From positions 3,621,001-3,685,000 of the forward strand of contig NZ_PDCM01000002.1 of the NCBI RefSeq assembly GCF_008634025.1: DNA of 64,000 bases, given 5' to 3'. Numbering within the stretch: position 1 is the stretch's first letter; each line of letters begins with the position of its first letter. The stretch comes from Streptomyces albofaciens JCM 4342 (GTDB lineage Bacteria > Actinomycetota > Actinomycetes > Streptomycetales > Streptomycetaceae). The notes below the pieces were generated by a model. That model searched no databases. It saw nothing but the letters and a program-made list of their open reading frames with translations, and was not told the DNA's origin. Positions 57,178 to 64,000 of the stretch are shown in pieces. The position numbers and the translations under genes were made by a program.

Positions 57178-58527
57178 ATGACCGGACGGCGACGCCCCTC
57201 CCCCCGCCCCTTCCCCCGCGCCTCCGCAGCCGCCACGGCTGCCACGGCCTGTACGGCGGCCCTGGCGTCACTGCTCTCGGCCTGCGGCTCCCTCCCCGGG
57301 ACCTCCGGAGAGCCCGGGGAGAAGGAGCCGATCACCGTCATGACCTGGGCGCCGGTGGACACCAAGGCGACCAACATGCCGGGGATGCCCGCCATGGCGC
57401 AGGCGTACGCACGCTGGGTAAACGCCCAGGGCGGGCTCGACGGCCACCACCTGAAGGTCCTGACCTGCAACGACCGCAACGATTCGGTGGGCGCCGCGCG
57501 GTGCGCGCAACGGGCGGTCGACGCGAAGGCGGTCGCGGTCGTCGGCTCGTACAGCCAGTTCGGCCGCTCGTTCATCTCCCCGCTGGAGATCCACGGCATC
57601 CCCTACATCGGCGGCTACGGCGTCTCCGACGAGGAGTTCGCCAGCCCCCTGTCCTACCCCGTCAACGGCGGGTCGGCGTCGCTCCTGGCGGGCAACGGGC
57701 GCCAGCTGGCGAGCGTCTGCGAGCGGGCCGCCCTGGTACGCCCGGACACCCTCCAGGGTGACCAGATGCCGGCGCTCCTGAACACCGGCCTCACCGACGG
57801 CAGCCGCCGCGCCGCCCAGGACGTCCGCGCGCCCGAGGACGGCACCGACTACGACGACGCGGCCCGGCGCGCCCTGGAGGCGGTGGGCGCCCCGCCGGAC
57901 GGAACCGGAAACGGAACCGGAGGCGCGAAGGGCGCGGGCGGCTGTGTGACGGCCGCCCTCGGCGAGCGCACCGACACCTTCTTCGACTCCTTCCGCCGCC
58001 TGCAGCCCGCCGACTCCAAGGTGCGGATCGCCTCGGTGCTCGGCAGCGCGGGGCAAGCGCTGGTGGACCGTACGGGCGGCCGGTCCGGGCCGCTGGAGGG
58101 CGCGTACCTGACCGGCTGGTACCCGGTCGCGAGCGACCCGCGCTGGAACCCCATGCGCAAGGTGATCAACGACCACGCCTTCGGCGACAACCGCATCGAC
58201 CCGGCCGACCCGGGCGTGCAGACCACCTGGATCGCCTACACGGTGCTCCGCTCGGTCATCGAGGAACTCGGCGAGCAGGGCGTCGACGAGATCACGGCGC
58301 AGGCCGTGCAGCAGACGCTGGACCGCGGCGACCGGGCCGTGGACACCGGCGGCCTGACGCCCAAGCTGCGCTGGCGCTCCAGCGACATGCTGGCGGTGCC
58401 GGACTTCCCGCGCATAGTGAACGGTCTGGTGACGTATCAGGCCGTACGGGACGGGCAGCTGGTGGCGGCGAAGCAGGGCTTCGTGGACGTCACGCGGACG
58501 CTGGAGCGGCCGCGGGGGGACGGCTGA
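57178..58527 (+). CDS. Substrate-binding lipoprotein (branched-chain amino-acid type)
   Basis: A 449-residue periplasmic-binding-protein homologue. Residues 1-36 are a signal peptide ending in the lipobox LLSAC. The body fits the Leu/Ile/Val-binding type I fold: YARWVNAQGGLDGHHLKVL, AARCAQRAVDAKAVAVVGSYSQ, GIPYIGGYGVSDEEFASP, EGAYLTGWYPVASDP and QTTWIAYTVLRSVIEEL. A Gly/Thr insertion lies near residues 235-260. No permease or ATPase genes are beside it, so it may serve a remote ABC transporter or a sensor. It starts at ATG 57178 and faces the next gene across a terminator. Confidence 0.88.
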   Translation: MTGRRRPSPRPFPRASAAATAATACTAALASLLSACGSLPGTSGEPGEKEPITVMTWAPVDTKATNMPGMPAMAQAYARWVNAQGGLDGHHLKVLTCNDRNDSVGAARCAQRAVDAKAVAVVGSYSQFGRSFISPLEIHGIPYIGGYGVSDEEFASPLSYPVNGGSASLLAGNGRQLASVCERAALVRPDTLQGDQMPALLNTGLTDGSRRAAQDVRAPEDGTDYDDAARRALEAVGAPPDGTGNGTGGAKGAGGCVTAALGERTDTFFDSFRRLQPADSKVRIASVLGSAGQALVDRTGGRSGPLEGAYLTGWYPVASDPRWNPMRKVINDHAFGDNRIDPADPGVQTTWIAYTVLRSVIEELGEQGVDEITAQAVQQTLDRGDRAVDTGGLTPKLRWRSSDMLAVPDFPRIVNGLVTYQAVRDGQLVAAKQGFVDVTRTLERPRGDG

Positions 58528-58563
58528 CCGCGCCGGCGTCCGGTTCACACCGCCTTCCGGTTC

Positions 58564-58594
58564 CCGGGGGCCCGGCGTACGGCCGGGCTCCCGG
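58564..58594. terminator. Terminator between lipoprotein and Gln/Pro-rich gene
   Basis: A 13-bp stem (58564-58576 with 58582-58594, one G-U pair) and a 5-base loop between two convergent stops. Confidence 0.7.
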
Positions 58595-58596
58595 TT

Positions 58597-60486
58597 TCAG
58601 AGCTGTTCCGGGCGGCGTTCGGTCAGGCCGTACTTCTGCGCGATCGGGTTCCACAGCTTCGCCGCCTGCTGCTTGGCCTTCGTGGCCCGCCCGCTGGCCG
58701 CGTTGCCCTGGGCGGCCTCCTTGCCACCGCGCGCCTTGCCCTTGGGGCAGCCCTTCTCGCCCTTCACCCGGCCCGCCCAGGCCGCGTAGTGGTTGTCGGC
58801 CGCGGCGGAGGACTTCCACGCCTCGTTGAGCGACGCGGTCAGGTCGGCGCTGCCCGGCAGCTTGTCGACGGTGAGCTTGGACAGGCGGCTCACCAGCTCG
58901 TTGCGCTGCGCGGCGGCGCCCCGGAGGTCGTCGGCCGCGCCGTCGAGGTTGTCGCACGACTTGATGCTGTTGACCGCGCCGATCACGGCGGAGCGGCTGT
59001 TGTTGCTGTCCTTCAGGAGCGCGTCGAGTTCCTTGGCCTGCGCGGCCACCGGATCGGCGGACGGCGACTGCTCCTTGGCGCCCTGGTCGCCCCGGCCCGC
59101 CTTGTCGCCCTTTTCCGCGCCGGACGCCCCGCCACTCTCCTGCTTGCTCTTGGCGGAGCCGTCCTCGCCGCCTCCGCTGAGCGCCCAGCCGACGCCCAGC
59201 CCGGCGCCCGCCAGGGCGACCACGGAGACGCCGATGATCACGGCGGGCGCCAGGCGCCGGCGCTTGCCGCCGCCGTCCGCCCCGGGGCCCGGCTGGGGCG
59301 GGAACCGGTCGTACTGCTGCCGGTGCGGCCCCGGCTGTTCCGCGTCGTCGAAGCGCGGCAACGGCGCGGTCGCGTCCGGGATGTTGCCGGCGGCCGGGGC
59401 GGCCCCGGCGGGGCCGGAGCGGAACAGGCCGTCGAACTCGGCCGGTGTCGCGCGCTCGCCGGGCGCGCCGGGCCGGGCCGCGAAGGGTGCGCCGGGCGGT
59501 GGCGCGGGGGACCCGGCGCCGACCGGCGGTATGAACTGGGTGGCCTCGGAGTCCGGATCGGGCCGCGCGGACTGCGGGTGCTGCGGGCCGCCCGGCTTGA
59601 CCGGCCGCAGCTTACGGGTGGACTCGGCGGGCGACTCGGGGCGGCCGGCCCCGGCTTCCGGCGGCAGCGGCGCGGCGCCGGGCATCGGGCCGGGTCGCCC
59701 GGGCTGCCCGGGCTGCCCGTTTCCACCCGTACGTCCGGACTGCCCGCCGACCGGGCGCAGCAGCGCCGTTGCTTCCGGGTCACCCGCCGCGGGCGGCATC
59801 GGCGCTCCGGCAGGGCCGTCCGTCCGCGCGTCGAACGGCGGGATCAGCGCGGTCGCTTCCATGTCCGGCGACGGCGCCCCGCCCACCGGCTGGGCCTGGT
59901 TCGGCACGGGCGGCGGCGCCTGGGGAGGCAGCGGCATGGCGGATGCGGGCTGCTGCTGGAGCGGCGGCTGCGGCTGCGGCTGCTGGAACGGCGGTTGCGG
60001 CTGCTGGAACGGCGGTTGCGGCTGCTGCGCAGCGGGGGCCGTCGGGGGCATGGGGGGCTGTTGGGCGGGGGGTTGTTGCGCAGGAGGCTGTTGGGCAGGG
60101 GGCTGTTGGGCGTACGGCTGCGGCTGCCCGTACGGCTGCGGCTGCGGCTGTGCCTGCCCGTACGGCTGCGGCTGACCGGCCACTTGCTGCCCCGGTACCT
60201 GCTGTCCGCCGTACGACTGGCCCTGAGACGGCTGCCCCTGAGGCGACTGCGCCTGAGACGGCTGCCCCTGCACCGACTGCCCCTGCGCCGACTGCCCCTG
60301 AATCTGCTGCGCCCCCGGCGCCGCCTGCTGGTCGGGGCCCCACGGCTGCCCCCAGGGCTGGCCCGCGGGCGGCGCGGGCTGCCGGCCGGGGACCCACGGA
60401 TCACCGTGCGCGGGCAGCACAACGCCCTCTCGCGCGGGCCCGCCCGCGGAATCGTGCGGGTCGTTGCCCTGTCCGCTCTGCGTCAC
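58597..60486 (-). CDS. Gln/Pro-rich single-pass membrane protein with repeated E-A-T motif
   Basis: A 629-residue protein that I cannot name. Residues 1-200 are Gln/Pro/Gly low complexity with GQ, QPYG, QQPPA and PPFQQPQ repeats. Residues 200-380 carry five motifs of the form [ED]-[AS]-T-x-x-[hydrophobic]-x-P: EATALIPP (Thr212), EATALLRP (Thr240), ESTRKLRP (Thr290), EATQFIPP (Thr316) and DATAPLPR (Thr373). A membrane segment lies at ~412-436 (APAVIIGVSVVALAGAGLGV), then a Lys/Glu/Gly linker and a small outside domain (~480-620) with SCDNLDGAADDLRGAAAQRN and a Cys in KGEKGCPKG. The evenly repeated Thr sites suggest kinase substrates. ATG 60486. Confidence 0.8.
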   Translation of the reverse strand: MTQSGQGNDPHDSAGGPAREGVVLPAHGDPWVPGRQPAPPAGQPWGQPWGPDQQAAPGAQQIQGQSAQGQSVQGQPSQAQSPQGQPSQGQSYGGQQVPGQQVAGQPQPYGQAQPQPQPYGQPQPYAQQPPAQQPPAQQPPAQQPPMPPTAPAAQQPQPPFQQPQPPFQQPQPQPPLQQQPASAMPLPPQAPPPVPNQAQPVGGAPSPDMEATALIPPFDARTDGPAGAPMPPAAGDPEATALLRPVGGQSGRTGGNGQPGQPGRPGPMPGAAPLPPEAGAGRPESPAESTRKLRPVKPGGPQHPQSARPDPDSEATQFIPPVGAGSPAPPPGAPFAARPGAPGERATPAEFDGLFRSGPAGAAPAAGNIPDATAPLPRFDDAEQPGPHRQQYDRFPPQPGPGADGGGKRRRLAPAVIIGVSVVALAGAGLGVGWALSGGGEDGSAKSKQESGGASGAEKGDKAGRGDQGAKEQSPSADPVAAQAKELDALLKDSNNSRSAVIGAVNSIKSCDNLDGAADDLRGAAAQRNELVSRLSKLTVDKLPGSADLTASLNEAWKSSAAADNHYAAWAGRVKGEKGCPKGKARGGKEAAQGNAASGRATKAKQQAAKLWNPIAQKYGLTERRPEQL

Positions 60487-60690
60487 CGGGACTCCTACGA
60501 ATTGCTGACTTACGGAAGCGTCGGCTCACGCTACCGGGTCGCCCTCGCGTTCGACCATGTCCCCTGGTCACCGCCCGTGCGGGGCGCGGAGCGAGGCGCC
60601 GGGCGGGCCGTGACGGCCCGCCCGGCCGGCAGGACGAGGCGGCCCGCGCGCCGACCAGCCCTCCCCCGGCTGCGACGGGCCGCGAGTCCG

Positions 60691-62082
60691 CTACGCGGCT
60701 GACCGCAATTCCAGCCGGGCACCGAACTCCCGCACCACCGGCTCGTCCCGGTACGGCTCCAGCCGCAGCTGGAAGTCCTCCAGGTACTCCGCGCCACGGT
60801 TCGAGCGCAGCCCGCTCAGCAACTCCACGGCCTGAGTGCCCGTATGGCACGCCTGCTCGATCTCGCGCTGCTGCACCTGCGCGCTGGCCAGCAGCACCAG
60901 ACCGATGGCGCGGCGCCGCGCCCGCCCCTCGGGATGGCCGTCCACCGCTTCCTGCGCGCGCTGGCGAGCCGCGTTGGCCTGCCCCAAGTCGCGGTGGCAG
61001 TGCGCCAGTTCGTCGGCGAGGTAGGCCTCGTCGAAATGCGCGATCCACGCGGGGTCCTCGCCGGCACCGGAGGCGGCCCCGGCTCGTTCCATCGCGCTTA
61101 CGGCACGGCCCGCCACGACCTGGAAAGCGCGCGCGTCCCCCATCAGGGCGTGCCCGCGCGCTTCGGCGGCGAAGAACATCGCCTCCGCGCGCGGCGTGAC
61201 GTGCCCCCGCGCCCCTTCCTGCGCGGCCTTGGCGAGCTGCGAGATCTCCCGGGGGTTGCCCAGCGAGGCGGCCAGGTGACTCATGCTGGCGGCCAGTACG
61301 TAACCGCCGTAACCCCGGTCGCCCGCCGCCTGGGCCAGCCGCAGCGCCTGGATGTAGTAGCGCTGCGCCAGCCCGGGCTGGCCGGTGTCGACGGCCATGT
61401 AGCCGCCCAGTTCCGTCAGCCGGGCGACGGCCGCGAACAGTTCGCGGCCGACCGACTCCCGGTACGAGCCGGCCAGCAGCCCGGAGACGACACTGTTGAG
61501 GTAGTGCACGACGACCGGCCGGACGTGGCCGCTGCCGTAGCGGTGGTCCAGTTCGCTCAGGGCCGTGGTCATGGCCCGTACGGCCTCGACGTCCGAGATG
61601 CCCACCCGGGCGCCGGCGTTGCGCGCCACCTGCGGGTCGGCGCTGGTGATGAGCCAGTCGCGGCTCGGTTCGACCAGCGCGGACGCGGCCACGGTGGAGC
61701 CGCTGAGGAAATCGCGGCGGCCGACGTCGCTGCGCCACAGCTCACAGACCTGTTCGATCGCGCCGAGGACGGTGGGCGAGAACTGGAGCCCCACGCCGGA
61801 CGCGAGGTTCTTGCCGTCGGCCATCCCGATCTCGTCGATGGTGACCGTGCGCCCCAGTTTGCGCCCCAGCGCCTCCGCGATGATGGCCGGGGCCCGGCCC
61901 CGCGGCTGCTGGCCGCGCAGCCAGCGGGCGACCGAGGTCTTGTCGTAGCGCAGGTCGAGGCCGTGTTCGGCGCCGCACATGTTGACGCGGCGGGCGAGTC
62001 CGGCGTTGGAACAGGCGGCTTCCTGGATGAGCGCCTGCAGCCGTTCGTTCGGCTGCCGCGCGACGAGTGGCCTGGCGGCCAT
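60691..62082 (-). CDS. Helix-turn-helix regulator with C-terminal TPR-like repeats
   Basis: A 463-residue regulator from ATG 62082 with AGGGGG 8 bases upstream. The N-terminal HTH is QPNERLQALIQEAACSNAGL, ARRVNMCGAEHGLDLRYDKTSVARWLRGQQPRGRAPAII-like over residues 10-75, an arrangement I know from conserved Streptomyces regulators of development and antibiotic production (NsdA-like); the exact orthologue is not certain. The C-terminal 300 residues are helical pairs in TPR style (LAQRYYIQALRLAQAAGD, YGGYVLAASMSHLAASLGNP, AEAMFFAAEARGHALMGDAR, LADELAHCHRDLGQANAARQ). A 12-bp palindrome lies 74 bases before the start. Divergent from the prim-pol gene. Confidence 0.87.
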   Translation of the reverse strand: MAARPLVARQPNERLQALIQEAACSNAGLARRVNMCGAEHGLDLRYDKTSVARWLRGQQPRGRAPAIIAEALGRKLGRTVTIDEIGMADGKNLASGVGLQFSPTVLGAIEQVCELWRSDVGRRDFLSGSTVAASALVEPSRDWLITSADPQVARNAGARVGISDVEAVRAMTTALSELDHRYGSGHVRPVVVHYLNSVVSGLLAGSYRESVGRELFAAVARLTELGGYMAVDTGQPGLAQRYYIQALRLAQAAGDRGYGGYVLAASMSHLAASLGNPREISQLAKAAQEGARGHVTPRAEAMFFAAEARGHALMGDARAFQVVAGRAVSAMERAGAASGAGEDPAWIAHFDEAYLADELAHCHRDLGQANAARQRAQEAVDGHPEGRARRRAIGLVLLASAQVQQREIEQACHTGTQAVELLSGLRSNRGAEYLEDFQLRLEPYRDEPVVREFGARLELRSAA

Positions 62083-62595
62083 GCTGCACCCCCTGATTAC
62101 TGCTGCGCGTTCACCGTCGAACGCCGTACCCGTTGATCGATTCCCCGCGCATATGCCGGATATCCGGGGATATCTCAGATGTGCGTCATGTCCGCCAAAG
62201 CCTTGACATTGCCTGGAACGGAGTGGACGGACCGGCCGGCCGGCGGATCGCTCCGCCGGATTGCGGTGTCCGGTAGGCCCTGCCGCTCCGCGCTTCGGTG
62301 GGACGGTGATGCCGGAAATCGACGCTCCGGGACCCGGCGTGCGGTGCCCGCGTTCTGCTGGCGACGCCGCCGCCCCGGGCGGGCCCGGCGTTCGCTCCGG
62401 GACCGTCACGGCCGTGCCGCGGCCTTGCCGCCGGGCGGCCTCTCCGCCCGTCACGCAGGTGGCTACCCGTTCTCCGGACGCCACCCCGCACGCGCCCCCG
62501 GACATGCTTCCATGCGCCCCACGTGCGGGAACGATGCGCCGGGGTGGTGCACGTGTCGGCCGTAACCCTTGGTGACAGGGGAAGTTGTCCACCAC
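62083..62595. other. Divergent intergenic region, TPR regulator / prim-pol protein
   Basis: About 510 bases with no gene I can support. The palindrome ccggatatccgg lies at 62156-62167, followed directly by another ggatatc, with catatg at 62150; this is the AT-richest patch here and probably promoter/operator DNA for the TPR regulator. The rest is plain GC-rich sequence. Confidence 0.45.
62156..62167. promoter_or_regulatory. 12-bp palindrome, candidate operator
   Basis: ccggatatccgg is perfectly self-complementary and sits 74 bases upstream of the TPR regulator start, next to a second ggatatc half-site (62168-62174). Such a site could bind the regulator itself. Confidence 0.4.
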
Positions 62596-63267
62596 GTGGA
62601 AGACACCATCGGAGTCACAGGAGCCTCTCAGGTCACCGAGCAGCGAGGCGAGCTGTTGATCGAAACTGCGGTGCGTTACGCGGAGGAGCGGCATTGGGAC
62701 GTGCTGCCCGGCGCATGGCTCGAAGACGAGGGCGGGGTGCCGCGCTGCTCGTGCGGTGCGGCCGACTGCTCCGCGCCCGGCGCGCACCCCACGGCGCCCG
62801 GCTGGGCCGGCCACGCCACCGGCAGCGCGACGGCCGCCCGCCGCCTGTGGAGCAGGACTCCACGCGCCTCGATCCTGTTGCCGACGGGCCGTACGTTCGA
62901 AGTGCTCGACGTGCCCGAGGCCGCCGGCTGCCTGGCCCTGGCCCGGATGGAACGCATGGGCCTGCAGCTCGGCCCGGTCTCCAGCACCCCCGACCGGCGG
63001 ATGCTGTTCTTCGTGCTGCCGGGCGCCTCGGTCAAGGTGCCCGAACTGGTACGGCACCTGGGCTGGGCGCCCGCGGCGCTGGACCTGATCACGCGGGGCG
63101 ACGGCGATTACGTCGCCGCGCCGCCGACGCGCATGGGGGCGCACGGGGCGGTGCAGTGGGCGCGCAGGCCCACCGCCGCCAACCGCTGGCTGCCGGACGC
63201 GGAGGAACTGATCAGTCCGCTCGCGTACGCCTGTGCGCGGGAAGCCGTGGCGGCGCGGGGGCGGTAG
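62596..63267 (+). CDS. Bifunctional primase/polymerase N-terminal-like protein
   Basis: A 223-residue protein from GTG 62596, with a weakly placed AGGGGAAG upstream. ELLIETAVRYAEERHWDVLPG is the family's opening, and CSCGAADCSAPGAHP holds a Cys cluster that could bind zinc. PRASILLPTGRTFEVLDVP is where the catalytic D-x-D of prim-pol enzymes would be; here only one Asp is left. The final part has AAPPTRMGAHGAVQWARRPTAANRWLPDAEELI. This short form is widespread in Streptomyces, always without the helicase domain, and is probably not an active primase. Divergent from the TPR regulator. Confidence 0.83.
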   Translation: MEDTIGVTGASQVTEQRGELLIETAVRYAEERHWDVLPGAWLEDEGGVPRCSCGAADCSAPGAHPTAPGWAGHATGSATAARRLWSRTPRASILLPTGRTFEVLDVPEAAGCLALARMERMGLQLGPVSSTPDRRMLFFVLPGASVKVPELVRHLGWAPAALDLITRGDGDYVAAPPTRMGAHGAVQWARRPTAANRWLPDAEELISPLAYACAREAVAARGR

Positions 63268-63518
63268 GACCGTCGGCTCCGGCGGGACGGCACGGCCACC
63301 CGTCCCCCGGGCGGGGCCCCGGCCCCTCCCGTACGGCGGGCATGCGCCCTCCGCTGCCCCGGGCGTGTGCGCCGGGCTCCCCGGCCGTTCCGCGCGCCCC
63401 CGCGCACTCCTTGCCGCTCGTCCAACCTGCCGTACGGCCGCGTCGCACACCCGCCCGTATCGTGGACCGCGGACGGGGGTACGACCGGCCCCCGCGGGGA
63501 CGTGGAAGGGCAGGCCAG

Positions 63519-64000
63519 GTGGCCAGAAAACCGGAACACATCGACCAGCCGGCCGCAGCCGGCGCGGCACCGGCCGGACCGGCCGCCGGGCAGGACGGGG
63601 CGGTGCCGCCAGCCGTCCGCGTACGGGGGCTGTGGAAGAAGTACGGCGAGCAGGTCGCCGTCGCGGGGATCGACCTGACGCTGCCCGCGGGCCGGTTCAT
63701 CGGCCTGGTCGGCCCGAACGGCGCGGGCAAGACCACCACCCTGTCGATGGTGACCGGCCTGCTGCGCCCGGACGCCGGGCAGGTGGAGATCGGCGGCCAC
63801 GACGTGTGGCAGGACCCGGTCACGGTGAAGTCCCGGATCGGCGTACTGCCCGAGGGACTGCGCCTGTTCGAGCGGCTGTCCGGCCGTGAGCTGCTGTCGT
63901 ACATCGGGCGGCTGCGGGGGCTGCCCGGTGCCGAGGTCGACAAGCGCGCCGACCAGCTGCTCGAAGTCCTGGACCTGTCCGGCGCGCAGAACAAGCTCGT
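63519..64000 (+). CDS. ABC transporter ATP-binding protein, 3' end outside the window
   Basis: The frame opened by GTG 63519 stays open to the right edge (160 codons visible). After an Ala/Pro tail of ~35 residues come VRGLWKKYGEQVAVAGIDLTL, the Walker A GPNGAGKTTTLSM, the Q-loop region RIGVLPEGLRLFERLSGRELL and LLEVLDLSGAQNKLV; the signature motif and Walker B lie beyond the edge. This is the pattern of drug/daunorubicin-type or Cu/Nos-type exporters; the permease is probably the next gene. GGAAGG about 10 bases upstream supports the start, though an in-frame start further on is possible. Confidence 0.85.
   Translation, partial: MARKPEHIDQPAAAGAAPAGPAAGQDGAVPPAVRVRGLWKKYGEQVAVAGIDLTLPAGRFIGLVGPNGAGKTTTLSMVTGLLRPDAGQVEIGGHDVWQDPVTVKSRIGVLPEGLRLFERLSGRELLSYIGRLRGLPGAEVDKRADQLLEVLDLSGAQNKL

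Overview
The window is a high-GC actinobacterial chromosome segment, almost certainly from a Streptomyces. Codons end mostly in G or C, GTG and TTG starts are common, and several families are typical of the genus: IcmB, DUF5753 regulators with HATPase partners, PspC sensor kinases, an LAETG sortase substrate, and an anti-sigma factor fused to a mycothiol-dependent maleylpyruvate isomerase domain. From memory, the backbone (icmB, lipase, M23 peptidase, pcrA, NlpC/P60, guaA, chorismate mutase, GMC oxidase) resembles the conserved core of Streptomyces chromosomes. I see no insertion sequence, prophage, CRISPR array, rRNA or tRNA.

Layout. 1-3.2 kb: a SWIM zinc-finger protein (cut by the left edge) and a DUF5691 protein. 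3.2-11.9 kb: icmB, a lipase, an M23 peptidase, the helicase pcrA, and an NlpC/P60 cell-wall hydrolase under a c-di-AMP (ydaO-type) riboswitch. 12-23.7 kb: accessory regulators and enzymes (GNAT, XRE, SDR, esterase, beta-lactamase-like hydrolase, TipA-like MerR, DUF5753/HATPase pair, TetR-MFS efflux pair with shared operators). 23.6-33.2 kb: signalling block with a PspC-type sensor kinase and its LuxR regulator, a lipoprotein, a PASTA-less Ser/Thr kinase, a WYL regulator facing a winged-helix protein, and a second PspC protein coupled to a small membrane protein. 33.2-40.5 kb: DoxX, a membrane protein, class II aldolase, beta-hydroxyacid dehydrogenase, Uma2 nuclease, guaA, and divergent chorismate mutase. 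41.4-50.2 kb: a sortase-anchored protein, GMC oxidoreductase and succinic semialdehyde dehydrogenase operon, a second Ser/Thr kinase, and a secreted M64 peptidase. 50.7-56.5 kb: a second two-component pair, a STAS protein, a sigma factor with a translationally coupled zinc-finger/MDMPI anti-sigma factor, and purU. 56.5-64 kb: an SCO4402-family protein, a substrate-binding lipoprotein, a Gln/Pro-rich membrane protein, a TPR regulator, a prim-pol-like protein and the start of an ABC ATPase (cut by the right edge).

The most interesting signals are these. (1) The gap between guaA and chorismate mutase carries a promoter, an aromatic-residue-rich 23-codon leader that would be leaderless, and mutually exclusive hairpins ending in a terminator: an apparent transcription attenuator. 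(2) The c-di-AMP riboswitch. (3) Five copies of an E-A-T-x-x-[IL]-x-P motif in a membrane protein, looking like kinase or FHA docking sites. (4) Many short tandem arrays: those in coding DNA have periods divisible by three, while periods of 5, 7, 16 and 20 nt occur only outside genes, in two cases repeating the sequence over a stop codon.
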